The translations under genes were made by a program, and so were the position numbers. 27,306 bases of DNA from Bacillota bacterium (GTDB lineage: Bacteria > Bacillota > Bacilli > Bacillales > Cytobacillaceae): positions 1 through 27,306 of the forward strand of contig JAEWDX010000037.1 in assembly GCA_023389895.1 (NCBI GenBank), written 5' to 3'. The notes beneath the pieces are model-generated. The model saw only the letters and a program-made list of their open reading frames with translations, searched no databases and had not been told where the DNA came from. Below, piece by piece: positions 1 to 8,336 of this stretch (positions are counted from its first letter, which is position 1; every line of letters begins with the position of its first letter).

Positions 1-1
1 G

Positions 2-808
2 GATTGTGCAGAAAGAAAAGAGCAGAAAACCGATTTCTTAGAGAAGTTAAATGAGATGAGTAGCGTAAAAAAAGTCATCGGTGTTGTCAGTGGCAAAGGA
101 GGAGTCGGCAAGTCCCTTGTAACTTCCATGCTTGCAGTTACCATGAATAGAATGGGTTATCATTCCGCCATCCTTGATGCGGATGTTACAGGGCCTTCTA
201 TTCCGAAAGCATTTGGTATCAAGGAAAAAGCTATAAGCAGTGAGTTTGGCTTACTCCCTGTTAAAAGTAAGACTGGTATTGATATCATGTCTGTTAATTT
301 ACTTTTGGAAAACGACACTGATCCAGTAGTTTGGAGAGGGCCGATTATTGCTGGTACGGTCAAGCAATTCTGGACGAATGTTATATATAATGATGTAGAT
401 TTCATGTTTATTGATATGCCGCCGGGAACTGGTGATGTTCCGCTTACCGTGTTTCAATCGATAGCTGTTGATGGAATTATTGTCGTAACTTCACCACAGG
501 AGCTAGTATCAATGATTGTATCGAAAGCTGTTAAGATGGCTGAAATGATGAATATACCTATTATTGGTTTGGTAGAAAATATGTCATATTTTACATGTCC
601 TGATAACGGAAAAGACTACCATATATTTGGCGATAGTCATATTGAAGAAATAGCTAATAATCATAATCTAAAAGTTCTGGAAAAATTACCGATTGACCCG
701 AAAATCTCTGCGGCATGTGATAAGGGCATGATAGAGCTATTCGATGGAAATTGGTTTGATTCTGTCGCTAAAATACTTGCAGAAAGAATAGAAGAGAAAG
801 AAATTTGA
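2..808 (+). CDS. Mrp/NBP35-family iron-sulfur cluster carrier ATPase, 5' partial
   Basis: P-loop ATPase of the Mrp/ApbC/NBP35 family, which binds and delivers Fe-S clusters in the cytoplasm. The deviant Walker A motif GKGGVGKS lies near the first visible ATG at 56, followed by DADVTGPS and the switch-like DMPPGTGD. A cysteine in the YFTCPD segment sits where the family's CxxC cluster ligands lie; the second position is Asn here. The frame stays open from 56 back to base 2 (DCAERKEQ and so on), which resembles the Cys-bearing N-terminal extension of these proteins. The real start is therefore probably upstream of the window and the ATG at 56 is internal. The downstream order of redox remnant and NifX-like protein matches a cluster common in anaerobic Firmicutes. 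The family call is firm; the client protein is unknown. Confidence 0.9.
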   Translation, partial: DCAERKEQKTDFLEKLNEMSSVKKVIGVVSGKGGVGKSLVTSMLAVTMNRMGYHSAILDADVTGPSIPKAFGIKEKAISSEFGLLPVKSKTGIDIMSVNLLLENDTDPVVWRGPIIAGTVKQFWTNVIYNDVDFMFIDMPPGTGDVPLTVFQSIAVDGIIVVTSPQELVSMIVSKAVKMAEMMNIPIIGLVENMSYFTCPDNGKDYHIFGDSHIEEIANNHNLKVLEKLPIDPKISAACDKGMIELFDGNWFDSVAKILAERIEEKEI

Positions 809-1140
809 GCACTAAAAAATTCTTCATCCTTTGGTGGCGGAGTGGGCAGACTTCGTGATGTATGTGGAGTAGTCAGCAGTATGTTTATGGTTGTAGGCAT
901 GATATACGGATATTCTGATCCCAAAGATAAAATTGTCAAAACTGAGCATTGTAAGCTTATTCAGTCCATAGGTAAGAAGTTTAAGGATGGAAATAACTCA
1001 ATCATATGTGGGGTAGGGAGCTTTTAGGACTCTCTGTAAAAAACGATACTCCTATACTTGAGGACAGAACTGAAAAGTATTATAAAAAACGTCCTTGTGC
1101 AGAGCTTGTTGAGCAAGCAGCAATAATATTGGACGGATAA
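809..1140 (+). pseudogene. C_GCAxxG_C_C family redox protein remnant (N-truncated, frameshifted)
   Basis: Directly after the mrp stop an open frame without a start reads SSSFGGGVGRLRDVCGVVS, the middle of the C_GCAxxG_C_C family of putative redox-active cysteine proteins. The N-terminal third, which should carry the NCAQAV-type Cys motif, is missing. The frame stops at 1027, but another frame continues the family pattern (ELLGLSV, then YYKKRPCAELV) to a stop at 1140, so there is a frameshift near 1007-1020. Two independent lesions and no start make it non-functional. Its place between an Mrp ATPase and a NifX-like gene is the usual one for this family. Confidence 0.8.
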
Positions 1141-1159
1141 AAAGATGGAGGAAAAAGAA

Positions 1160-1519
1160 ATGATTAAAATTGCAGTAGCAAGCGAAAAAGAAATGGTAAC
1201 AAAACATTTTGGGCATTGTATCAATTTCAATATTTTTGAAGCTGAAAATGGCCAGATGACAAAAAGTAAATCTATTCCCAATCCAGGACATAAACCTGGA
1301 TTTCTGCCAAATTTTTTAAATGATATGGGAGTTAATGTGATCATCTCTGGAGGCATGGGAGAAGGTGCTATAGATATCTTTAATGAGAAAGGCATTGAAG
1401 TTATCATAGGAGCATCCGGTAATGCAAAAGACATTGCAAATGCATATCTTAAGGGAACACTTAAGTCCACAGGTTCTGTTTGCCGTGAGCATCAACATCA
1501 TGATGAATGCGGAGAATAA
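1160..1519 (+). CDS. NifX/NifB-type dinitrogenase iron-molybdenum cofactor-binding family protein
   Basis: Small (119 residues from ATG 1160) single-domain protein of the DIMC family that includes NifX, NafY and the C-terminus of NifB. Members bind iron-sulfur or Fe-Mo cofactor precursors; many in Firmicutes occur away from nitrogenase and probably serve general metal-cluster handling. Visible family marks are IKIAVAS at the start, HFGHC, VIISGGMGEGAIDIF and a His/Cys-rich tail (CREHQHHDECGE). An ATG at 1145 is in frame, but GGAGG at 1147-1151 lies inside that extension and 8 bases before ATG 1160, so 1160 is preferred. It probably belongs to the same unit as the Mrp ATPase. No nif structural genes are in view, so a nitrogenase role is not supported. 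Confidence 0.85.
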   Translation: MIKIAVASEKEMVTKHFGHCINFNIFEAENGQMTKSKSIPNPGHKPGFLPNFLNDMGVNVIISGGMGEGAIDIFNEKGIEVIIGASGNAKDIANAYLKGTLKSTGSVCREHQHHDECGE

Positions 1520-1550
1520 ATTATGACATGGTGAATAAATTTCTTTCTAG

Positions 1551-1751
1551 ATCATTCATCAAGAGCAACTTCAGGCATTATGGACAGCTCTTCAATACTT
1601 GTCAGAAGATGAACGATTATTTATTGATGAAATATTCTTCAATGCGAAAAGCGAATCACAAGTTGCCGGAAGTATTGGAGTAAACCAATCTATGGTCAGC
1701 CGCAGGCTTTCGAAAATTCTGTCTAAGCTAAAAAACTTGATAGAAATATAG
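1551..1751 (+). pseudogene. Sigma-70-like region 4 (HTH) C-terminal remnant
   Basis: Open frame of 66 codons directly after a TAG, with no start codon or ribosome site. It translates to a helix-turn-helix of sigma region 4 type: ALWTALQYLSEDERLFIDEI, then SQVAGSIGVNQSMVSRRLSK and a Lys-rich end. This looks like the C-terminal part of a small sigma factor or sigma-like regulator whose N-terminal half is lost. A rho-independent terminator follows directly, as expected at a true gene end. The identification rests on pattern only. Confidence 0.55.
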
Positions 1752-1767
1752 TTTTTTTTAGCGCATA

Positions 1768-1808
1768 CCCCTCTCACTTTTTCCTTTATAGAAGTGAGGG
1801 GGATTTTT
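1768..1808 (+). terminator. Rho-independent terminator after sigma-like remnant
   Basis: The arms CCCCTCTCACTT and AAGTGAGGGGG pair with one bulge and are followed by ATTTTTCT. Confidence 0.7.
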
Positions 1809-2247
1809 CTATCCCTTTCGTGTATCTTGACAAACATCGAAATCATTCGGTCATATCCAGCAGCTTAAATAAGTTAGCTGTTCAGCTCTGATGAGGGGAA
1901 AGCGGTTCCGGAGGATACGACAAGATCATCTTTGGATAGTTCTAACCTATCCGAAGATGGTCTTATTTGCAAGGCCTTCATCAACAATGTACAGAGTGAG
2001 ATATGTCTGTCCGAAAGCAATCTGTGGTAGATTGCTCCGCCATTACCAGCCGTACTGAAAAGAATCCAATGCCCATCCACATCAAACTATGTAGCTAGCA
2101 GTATGGATCGCGTCATAATTTCCCGGTGCTACTGGATCAGGTGCGAACCATTGTCGTTCTCGACTGCGTGAGTACATAGGCTATAATGAGGGTAGTGTGA
2201 TTTTTCTCATTTATTCACACTAACGAATATATGTAAATAAATGTACA
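1809..2247. other. Non-coding or unrecognised stretch
   Basis: About 440 bases with no gene I recognise. A plus-strand frame starting at CTG 1888, just after a TAG, runs about 50 codons to a stop near 2030, and a minus-strand frame covers 1874-2080. Neither has a convincing start with a ribosome site or resembles a known family. The stretch holds the long hairpin listed at 1922-1964. It could be the worn remnant of a mobile element. Confidence 0.4.
1922..1964. repeat. 18-bp-arm inverted repeat (long hairpin)
   Basis: AAGATCATCTTTGGATAG (1922-1939) pairs with CTATCCGAAGATGGTCTT (1947-1964) over all 18 positions, allowing two G-T pairs, with a 7-base loop. There is no T-run on either side, so a standard terminator is unlikely. 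Confidence 0.7.
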
Positions 2248-2281
2248 AAAGAGGCGTCGGCAAGTGAACCGATGCCTCTTT
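2248..2281. terminator. Terminator-like hairpin, possibly bidirectional
   Basis: AAAGAGGCGTCGG (2248-2260) pairs with CCGATGCCTCTTT (2269-2281) across an 8-base loop, with one wobble. The A-run before and T-run after would suit termination in either direction. No intact gene ends just beside it. Confidence 0.55.
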
Positions 2282-2466
2282 GGCAGGAAGTATATTAATT
2301 GATTATTAGTTTGTTGTTAGCTAACCTTTACACTTATGTTGCAATTATTGTTGTTATTAGCTTTAAAACAATCACGAATTGCAAATAAAAATATAATTTT
2401 GGGAAAATACTGAATATATTAATAGTAAATGTTAAGATAAGGGAGTAGATTTTAGTGCTCAATCAT

Positions 2467-2613
2467 CTAAGCGCGACAGTTCTCCCATGAAAGTTCGTAC
2501 GCGGACATCCACCCCAGACATTTACGAGGACGGTTGTTAATAAGTCGGACAACCTCGGTCAACTCTTCATCTGTGACTTTAGCGAAGTCGTGATATTGTG
2601 GAAGTTCTCTAAG
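2467..2613 (-). pseudogene. IS30-family transposase C-terminal remnant
   Basis: Reading the minus strand, the frame gives LRELPQYHDFAKVTDEELTE, then VVRLINNRPRKCLGWMSAYE and a stop at 2467-2469. The NNRPRKCLGW signature is typical of the C-terminus of IS30-family DDE transposases. A TAA at 2614-2616 closes the frame upstream and nothing of the catalytic core remains. It sits about 60 bases before the large permease gene and may mark the rearrangement that placed that operon here. Confidence 0.8.
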
Positions 2614-2674
2614 TTAGCATAGTACTTTTCAGAAAATTATTTTACTTCATTATATTTGTGTTTCTAGGGGGTCA

Positions 2675-5296
2675 ATGATGAAACGCTCAACATTTGGGAT
2701 AACAATGAGGATGCTATTTGCTAAGAAACAGCGACTCCTCCTAACTTGTATCGGTATTGCTGTTAGCTTCGGGCTTATTATTGTTATAAGTACGTTGTAC
2801 GTTTCGATGGAGCGTTCCGTGCAAAAGACTATTGATAAGGAAGTTGGAACGTTCGAACTATTGGTAGGATATAGTCCCTTCAAAGATGCAAGTAGCAAGA
2901 AGTTAATGACGGAAGAGGAAATTTCCAAAATAAGAAACATGGATGGTGTCATTGACTCAGGTGCAGCAATTGTATTCCCAGAACTTGCAACTAATCGATA
3001 TGATTCTGCAGCTAGAGCGAATGATGCTATTAACTATTCTGGGGTTGAACCGAATGAATTAATACGGAACTACTTTGGATTCACCACAACTTTACAGCTT
3101 GATGAGATGGTGATTAGCGAAGAGGTAGCTAGACGTTGGGAAGTAAAGCAGGGGGACACGAAGGAGTTCTCCATGAATAATGACATTGTTCTGAGTAAGG
3201 TAGTTGCTGAGATCGTTCCTGATTATACCTCAGGTCCTACAGTCATTATGAATATAGACGCCATTCGTCAAGCGTACGCATTGGGTGGGGTTGCCAATAC
3301 CGTATATCTTGATATAGCAGATGGCATATCCGAACAGGATGTTGAAGCAGCTATTCGTTCAGAAATTGATGTGGATATAGATATAGCGCTGCAGTCACAA
3401 GACAATACTGTGATGAAGCAACGTACAATGTTTAGATTTATTGCGATCGGAGTAGGTAGCATCTTATTGCTAGTCAGTATATTGTTCTTGTCTAGCAGCT
3501 TCAAACTGATGTTGCTTGGACGTGTACGCGAATTATCGACATTTCGGATGATTGGGGCTAGTAGACAAGTTATTTATAAAATGGTCATGATGGAAGCAGC
3601 CGTGTTGAATTTGCTAGGCGTTGTGTTGGGTGTTGGTGTGGGTGTTTTATTTTGCAATCTCTCAGCGAAGTTTATTGATTCGATGATGGGGATTGCAGTA
3701 AATAATGTGGAGGTGGATTGGTCAGTAGTCGTTACGATTGCTGTGCTCGGCTGGTTGATATTGACGTTGTCCGTTATGAGAATTGCCGTCACTGCTTCTG
3801 CTTCTGCTCCACTTGTGGCTGTTCAATATAGCGAACAGGAGGGATTAAACAGAACAAGCGCTTGGGTTGCAGGAAGTCTGTTCGTCATCGGATGTGTAAT
3901 ATTATCCCTAGCTTGGCTAGATCTAATTAGCAGTAGTACACGTTTGCTATTTACTCTTATGGGTGGATTGTTAGCAGCAGGAGGATGTATTCTTGCCTCG
4001 GGATATATGATTCCAATCGTCTCTCGCATTAGTGGTTGGTTCATTCGTAAGTTCGCTATTGCTGAAGCTTATTATGCAATGAAGCAATTCGTAGCATTAC
4101 GCAGGCAAAATTCGTTTATCGTTATGCTATTAGCAAGTATCGTGACAGCCTTAATTACTATTCCAACATTCATAGACAATTTCAATCGTGTAAATACGGA
4201 ACAAGTAATAAATAAGCATATTACGCCGATCGTAATAGAGAAGAAACGTGATGTCATGTCTTCTAAAGTATTAGCGCAGGTGCGCCAAGTAAAGGGAGTC
4301 GACCAGGCGCTACCAATGGGTTCATTCCAAAGTGTACTACTTGCAGATATGGAGTATAAACGAGCTGATTCGAAATGGTTGAAGCAGAACAGTTATCATC
4401 CCGAGTATCTTGAAGGTACACCGTTGTATGATACGTATGAGTATGAATGGTTAGGAGCTGCGAAGACGGACTTGAAGCTGATGCAGCAGATGGGATTAAT
4501 GAAGTTAGGTAATAATGAATTGCCATCGGGGATTGTAATCCAACCCGAGTACGCTGCTCATATGGGAATAGCTTTAGGGGACACAGTGTCTTTGCAAAGA
4601 ACTAGTCTAGGTAAAAAGTTAGAAAAATATGAGTTGCCAGTAAGCGGAGTGACAGAGCTATCTTTTATTACAGATGAAACGCTGGTTTTAGTAGATCATC
4701 ACAATCCAAAGGTAAAATGGATTGAAGGTGATCATAACGACAGTTCTAACGAGATTTCGCCCAGAACGATCTATGTGCAAGTTAGCGAAGGTGCGGATAT
4801 TGCTAGTGTAAGGATTGCATTACAGAAACTACTAGAAGATGACCCGTTGATCAAGGTTACTGATCTAGATTCGGAGTTATTGCGCATAGCAGAGCAGTCA
4901 AGAGAGCAATACACTATTTTGTGGGCGGTAATGGCCATATTTGTTGTAGTAGGAATCGTAGGGGTTATGAATACCATGGGAGCAACATTTCATGCACATC
5001 GTAGGGAGTACGCCATACTGAGAGCAATTCGTTTGACCACGGCAAGGCTAAGAGCTGTGATGATCGTACAAGGACTATTGTATGCAATTACAGCTATTGT
5101 TGTAGGTATTTTAGCTAGTGGTTGGATTATTGTCGGATTATTTAGCGGAACTGATGAATTAAATGGATGGGCGATTAGTTGGTTCACTATAGCACTACCT
5201 ATTATCATTGTTGGAGTGATATCGATCTTGATATCGTTATTATATTCTAAACAGATCGGACTGAAGTCCATTACCGAGGAATTAACAGTAGAGTAG
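2675..5296 (+). CDS. FtsX/MacB-type ABC transporter permease, two FtsX modules
   Basis: Integral membrane permease of 873 residues, the usual size for large MacB/FtsX-type permeases of Gram-positive bacteria. A membrane helix near residues 22-45 is followed by an extracytoplasmic domain, a block of about three helices (roughly 250-370), more helices near 395-500, a second large outside domain (about 500-740) and three final helices (about 747-865). LGRVRELSTFRMIGASRQV after the first block and HRREYAILRAIRLTTARLR after the later one are the cytoplasmic coupling loops typical of FtsX domains. The ATPase at 5535 is the likely partner. Such transporters work as mechanotransmitters on lipoproteins, peptides or antibiotics; the substrate cannot be read here. 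Start: ATG 2675, with ATG 2678 in frame as an alternative, after a G-rich ribosome site (AGGGGG). Confidence 0.88.
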   Translation: MMKRSTFGITMRMLFAKKQRLLLTCIGIAVSFGLIIVISTLYVSMERSVQKTIDKEVGTFELLVGYSPFKDASSKKLMTEEEISKIRNMDGVIDSGAAIVFPELATNRYDSAARANDAINYSGVEPNELIRNYFGFTTTLQLDEMVISEEVARRWEVKQGDTKEFSMNNDIVLSKVVAEIVPDYTSGPTVIMNIDAIRQAYALGGVANTVYLDIADGISEQDVEAAIRSEIDVDIDIALQSQDNTVMKQRTMFRFIAIGVGSILLLVSILFLSSSFKLMLLGRVRELSTFRMIGASRQVIYKMVMMEAAVLNLLGVVLGVGVGVLFCNLSAKFIDSMMGIAVNNVEVDWSVVVTIAVLGWLILTLSVMRIAVTASASAPLVAVQYSEQEGLNRTSAWVAGSLFVIGCVILSLAWLDLISSSTRLLFTLMGGLLAAGGCILASGYMIPIVSRISGWFIRKFAIAEAYYAMKQFVALRRQNSFIVMLLASIVTALITIPTFIDNFNRVNTEQVINKHITPIVIEKKRDVMSSKVLAQVRQVKGVDQALPMGSFQSVLLADMEYKRADSKWLKQNSYHPEYLEGTPLYDTYEYEWLGAAKTDLKLMQQMGLMKLGNNELPSGIVIQPEYAAHMGIALGDTVSLQRTSLGKKLEKYELPVSGVTELSFITDETLVLVDHHNPKVKWIEGDHNDSSNEISPRTIYVQVSEGADIASVRIALQKLLEDDPLIKVTDLDSELLRIAEQSREQYTILWAVMAIFVVVGIVGVMNTMGATFHAHRREYAILRAIRLTTARLRAVMIVQGLLYAITAIVVGILASGWIIVGLFSGTDELNGWAISWFTIALPIIIVGVISILISLLYSKQIGLKSITEELTVE

Positions 5297-5311
5297 TGGA
5301 AGGTGGAATAT

Positions 5312-5476
5312 ATGGATTATTTAGCACTTATTATGCAAATTGCGCTTGGCTTGATGCTGTTGCTATCAGCGATATTGAAGCAACTATCGCTAGGGGATTA
5401 CGTGGCGATAATGAGTGCTGTTGTAATTGATGTTTCAGGCATAGGCATAGTGGTATCAAGAGGAAAGTGCATATGA
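5312..5476 (+). CDS. Short MauE/DoxX-like membrane ORF, probably truncated
   Basis: A 54-codon ORF with a ribosome site (GAAGGTGGA, about 5 bases before ATG 5312) placed 15 bases after the permease stop. The start MDYLALIMQIALGLMLLLSA, then ILKQLSLGDYVA, resembles the first helix and following loop of MauE/DoxX-type redox membrane proteins, which usually have about four helices and 130-180 residues. After about residue 35 the family pattern fades and a stop follows, so this is probably a 3'-truncated relic that may still be translated as a one- or two-helix peptide. The family link rests on a short match. Confidence 0.5.
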   Translation: MDYLALIMQIALGLMLLLSAILKQLSLGDYVAIMSAVVIDVSGIGIVVSRGKCI

Positions 5477-5534
5477 TGTTGTGGATAAAAGTCGATATCA
5501 GTTGAACAAAGGATGCGATGGGGAGGGAGTACTC

Positions 5535-6338
5535 GTGGTAGATTCAAATTCAATATTAGCTGTAAGAAATCTTACGAAGATTTATGGGCAGGAACTGAAT
5601 AAAGTAGTGGCGCTAGATCATGTAGACTTGGACTTGGCAGCAGGAGAGATTGTCATGTTAATGGGTCCAAGTGGATCAGGTAAAACGACGCTGTTACAGC
5701 TCCTAGGCGGACTAGAACCACCTACGGAAGGTAAGATAAAGGTTAAGGATGGCGAGTGGCAGAAGTTCTATCGCGAACCAGAGGTCTCTTATTATCGGCG
5801 AGATATGATTGGGTTTGTGTTCCAATTCTTCAATCTCATTAGCGCCTTAACAGCAGAAGAGAACGTAGCACTGCCACTAATTCTGGCAGGCCAACCAAAG
5901 AAGAAAATTACCGCTCTGACCGAAGAGATGTTGCATTTAGTAGATTTGTCAGAGCGAAGTAAGCATCGTCCAGCAGAGTTGTCTGGAGGTCAGCAACAGC
6001 GGGTTGCTATTGCGCGTGCGTTAATCCATAAACCAGCTATACTGCTTGCCGATGAGCCAACGGGCAATCTTGACTCTCGTAATTCAGCAGACATACTTGA
6101 TTTGCTTCTCAATATGCGTGATAAGCTTGGACAATCGATGCTCATCGTTACTCATGATTCGTATGTTGCTACATATGGTGATCGTGTTGTTCTATTACGT
6201 GATGGACGAATCGTGGATGAGTATAGTGCTGAACATATTGTTGGAGAAGATCGAAATGAGCGTTCAATATACATTATGGAGCGACTGCAATCGATTAGTA
6301 ATGAACCAAGCAGTAAGCAGATGGAGATACTTAAATAA
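5535..6338 (+). CDS. ABC transporter ATP-binding protein (LolD/MacB type)
   Basis: Cytoplasmic nucleotide-binding subunit that would power the permease at 2675. Visible motifs: Walker A GPSGSGKT (residues 44-51 from GTG 5535), Q-loop region FVFQFFNLI, signature LSGGQQQRVAIARAL, Walker B ILLADEPTGNLD and the H-loop in IVTHDS. An in-frame GTG at 5481 gives 18 more residues, but GGGGAGGGA at 5519-5527 lies 7 bases before GTG 5535, so 5535 is chosen. The protein is 267 residues, slightly long for a LolD-type ATPase because of a C-terminal tail. The order of permease, short ORF, ATPase, lipoprotein suggests one operon. Confidence 0.9.
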   Translation: MVDSNSILAVRNLTKIYGQELNKVVALDHVDLDLAAGEIVMLMGPSGSGKTTLLQLLGGLEPPTEGKIKVKDGEWQKFYREPEVSYYRRDMIGFVFQFFNLISALTAEENVALPLILAGQPKKKITALTEEMLHLVDLSERSKHRPAELSGGQQQRVAIARALIHKPAILLADEPTGNLDSRNSADILDLLLNMRDKLGQSMLIVTHDSYVATYGDRVVLLRDGRIVDEYSAEHIVGEDRNERSIYIMERLQSISNEPSSKQMEILK

Positions 6339-6405
6339 ATAGAGTTATATTGTAGGATGAAGTAGTAATATTATCGATGGAAAGGATGTAATTATTAGAA
6401 AGGCT

Positions 6406-6771
6406 ATGTTCTCTTTCAATACGGTTCGCCAGCTATCTGTTGTTATTGCTATTATAGTAATTGTCGGTTCTTTGTCGTCTTGCACAGGGAAAGAATTTCT
6501 TAAGACATATACGACCTATCTCAAAGAAATTCCAGACAAGGTAAAATTGATAGCCAATGAACCGATCAGCGATACTGAGAAAATCGATCAATTAAAGGAG
6601 CTAGGCACTCCAGCTATTCCATATATATTCGATGTCATTAGTAACGGGCATCAGGAATTATCTCCTGCACTCGATTATTTGACAGACAATAAGTCGAAGG
6701 GGGATATTAGGAAGTGGAGCGTTGAGAATGTAGAACAGTTGAATTTGCTCACAAATTTCTTTGAAAAATAA
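6406..6771 (+). CDS. Small putative lipoprotein
   Basis: 121 residues. The N-terminal hydrophobic stretch ends in a lipobox (SLSSC, Cys 26), so the protein should be lipid-anchored on the outer face of the membrane after cleavage by signal peptidase II. The mature part is hydrophilic with a segment LGTPAIPYIFDVISNG that recalls HEAT-like helical repeats, but I do not recognise a family. It starts 67 bases after the ATPase and could be an accessory or substrate of that ABC system. An IS256 remnant begins just downstream on the other strand. Confidence 0.65.
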   Translation: MFSFNTVRQLSVVIAIIVIVGSLSSCTGKEFLKTYTTYLKEIPDKVKLIANEPISDTEKIDQLKELGTPAIPYIFDVISNGHQELSPALDYLTDNKSKGDIRKWSVENVEQLNLLTNFFEK

Positions 6772-6794
6772 AATGAATGGTTGCAGAGGCTAAG

Positions 6795-7017
6795 AATCAA
6801 ATCATTCAACACACCTAACCAAAACTTACTGCTTTCGTTTCCACCAACCCAAATCCCTAGTATTTCATTACATCCTTCATGGTTGATTCCTAAAACTACA
6901 TAGGCTACTTTTAATACAATTTGATGATTCTCGAATTTTATAATGAATGGCGTCCATGAAAATAAAAGGATAATAGCCTTCAAGTGAACGACTTTTAACT
7001 AAATTAATGATTTGATC
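6795..7017 (-). pseudogene. IS256-family transposase internal remnant, frameshifted
   Basis: On the minus strand one frame reads LVKSRSLEGYYPFIFMDAIH, then YKIRE; after a shift near 6930 a second frame continues HQIVLKVAYVVLGINHEG, EILGIWVGGNESSKFWLGVL. These match the catalytic-core region of IS256-family (mutator-type) transposases around the first Asp (FMDAIH). Both ends of the gene are missing. Confidence 0.82.
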
Positions 7018-7048
7018 GGAGCTACTTTTTGAAGTTGCTCCGTTTTTC
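7016..7048 (+). terminator. Terminator-like hairpin
   Basis: GGAGCTAC and GTTGCTCC pair with one mismatch and are followed by GTTTTT. It would end plus-strand transcription from the upstream operon. Confidence 0.5.
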
Positions 7049-7631
7049 CGCGAACAAGTCGAATGAATAAACGTAACTAGAGGGCGGGGCGTTCGGGAAA
7101 ATTTAGTGTCACCTCAACCTTGATCGCTGTGGACGAAGGAAGCAAAATAAGCAAAAAAGGGGTGAAAAAAGTGGACGAGAGATCAAACTACTTCTGCAGA
7201 CCGATGCCAAAATACATCGGGTGTAGGATGCAACTTCTTTTATTTGGTATATTATGGATGTTAGAATGCGAGTAGGTATATTACTAGCTAATCTCAGACC
7301 TGGGTGCCCGTCGGAACCACCTACTGTATCGTATGACAATAGGATCAACTAGCTTCTTCTTAGGATATTTTTTCTCTTTCCGAGTTTAATGCCATTCTTA
7401 GAAAAGCCCGTCACCCAAGATCCACCACTCAATTTCTAACCGCTATTTGCACAGCTGAACTGACAGGGGCAGCACTTGAATTATCTGAATGTTCAGATGT
7501 AGACTAATGACATTACGGATAGGGTCCAAGATTCTAGAAAAGAAATTTAGTTTGACTATTTCATCTCTCTAGAAAACTGAAAATTTCGTCAAATCAAGTT
7601 TTAAAAAATAATATACGAGGAGATGTAATAA
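7049..7631. other. Unrecognised intergenic stretch
   Basis: About 580 bases without a supportable gene. A 34-codon frame (GTG 7171 to stop 7275, preceded by AGGGGTG) and a minus-strand frame at 7109-7348 are present, but neither resembles a known protein. The palindrome ATCTGAA-TG-TTCAGAT lies at 7483-7498, about 135 bases before the ATPase start. The last 60 bases are AT-rich and probably contain the promoter of the second ABC operon, though no clean -35/-10 pair stands out. Confidence 0.4.
7483..7498. promoter_or_regulatory. Palindrome, possible operator
   Basis: ATCTGAA (7483-7489) and TTCAGAT (7492-7498) are perfect inverted repeats separated by TG. Its size fits a dimeric repressor site. 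It lies upstream of the 7632-10663 operon, but there is no adjacent regulator gene, so the role is a guess. Confidence 0.3.
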
Positions 7632-8336
7632 GTGAAAAAGTTAATCGAATTCAAAGAAGTAACGAAAGAATATAAAATAGGAGAAGTGCTAATCAAGGCC
7701 CTTGATGGAGTTGATTTTTCCATATTAGAGGGAGAATTTGTCGTTATTTTGGGTGCAAGTGGTGCCGGTAAAAGTACGATTTTGAATATACTTGGCGGTA
7801 TGGATACGGCTACCTCAGGTCAAGTGTTTGTTGGTGATCAAGAAATAACAAGATTGGGTGAAAAAAAATTAACTACCTATCGCGGAGAGAACGTTGGCTT
7901 TGTATTTCAATTCTATAACTTAATTCCGAATTTAAACGCGCTGGAAAATGTTGAATTTGCCACTGAAGTTTGCAAAAACCATTTGGATGCTGAAGATATT
8001 TTACATAAAGTCGGATTAACGAATCGTATGAAAAACTTCCCTTCCCAGCTCTCTGGAGGAGAACAGCAAAGAGTGGCTATAGCTAGAGCTGTCGCCAAAA
8101 ATCCTTTACTTCTGCTATGTGATGAACCAACCGGAGCTTTGGATTATGTTACGGGCAAGTCCGTTTTGAAGCTTCTTCAAGATTTGAACAGGGAAACGAA
8201 GAAGTGCGTCGTTTTGGTCACCCATAATTCCGCAATCGCTCCTATGGCCGATAAAATTATTAAGGTTAAAAGCGGAATGATCGAAAGCGTTACGATTAAT
8301 GATGAAAAACAAAGCGTCGAAGGGATCGAGTGGTAA
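7632..8336 (+). CDS. ABC transporter ATP-binding protein (LolD/MacB/YtrE type)
   Basis: 234-residue ATPase of the usual size for FtsX-linked transporters. Motifs: Walker A GASGAGKST (residues 41-49), FVFQFYNLIPNLNALENVE after the Q-loop, signature LSGGEQQRVAIARA (from about 140), Walker B LLLLCDEPTGALD and H-loop VLVTHNS. It starts at GTG 7632 with GAGGAGA about 9 bases upstream. Its stop TAA (8334-8336) shares a base with the ATG of the permease gene (TAATG), so the two are translationally coupled and surely form one transporter. Sequence differs clearly from the ATPase at 5535, so this is not a recent duplicate. Confidence 0.93.
   Translation: MKKLIEFKEVTKEYKIGEVLIKALDGVDFSILEGEFVVILGASGAGKSTILNILGGMDTATSGQVFVGDQEITRLGEKKLTTYRGENVGFVFQFYNLIPNLNALENVEFATEVCKNHLDAEDILHKVGLTNRMKNFPSQLSGGEQQRVAIARAVAKNPLLLLCDEPTGALDYVTGKSVLKLLQDLNRETKKCVVLVTHNSAIAPMADKIIKVKSGMIESVTINDEKQSVEGIEW

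Noticed and set aside
1145..1519. Longer NifX-like protein from ATG 1145
   Set aside because: The ribosome site GGAGG lies inside that extension and points to ATG 1160.
1592..1846. Minus-strand open frame across the sigma-like remnant and terminator
   Set aside because: It crosses a terminator hairpin, has no ribosome site, and the plus strand carries the recognisable HTH.
1874..2080. Minus-strand frame of 68 codons
   Set aside because: It runs through the long hairpin, has no family resemblance and no convincing start.
7109..7348. Minus-strand frame of 79 codons
   Set aside because: Composition is odd (many Leu, Ser, Arg, Cys), no ribosome site, no family; left as unrecognised intergenic sequence.
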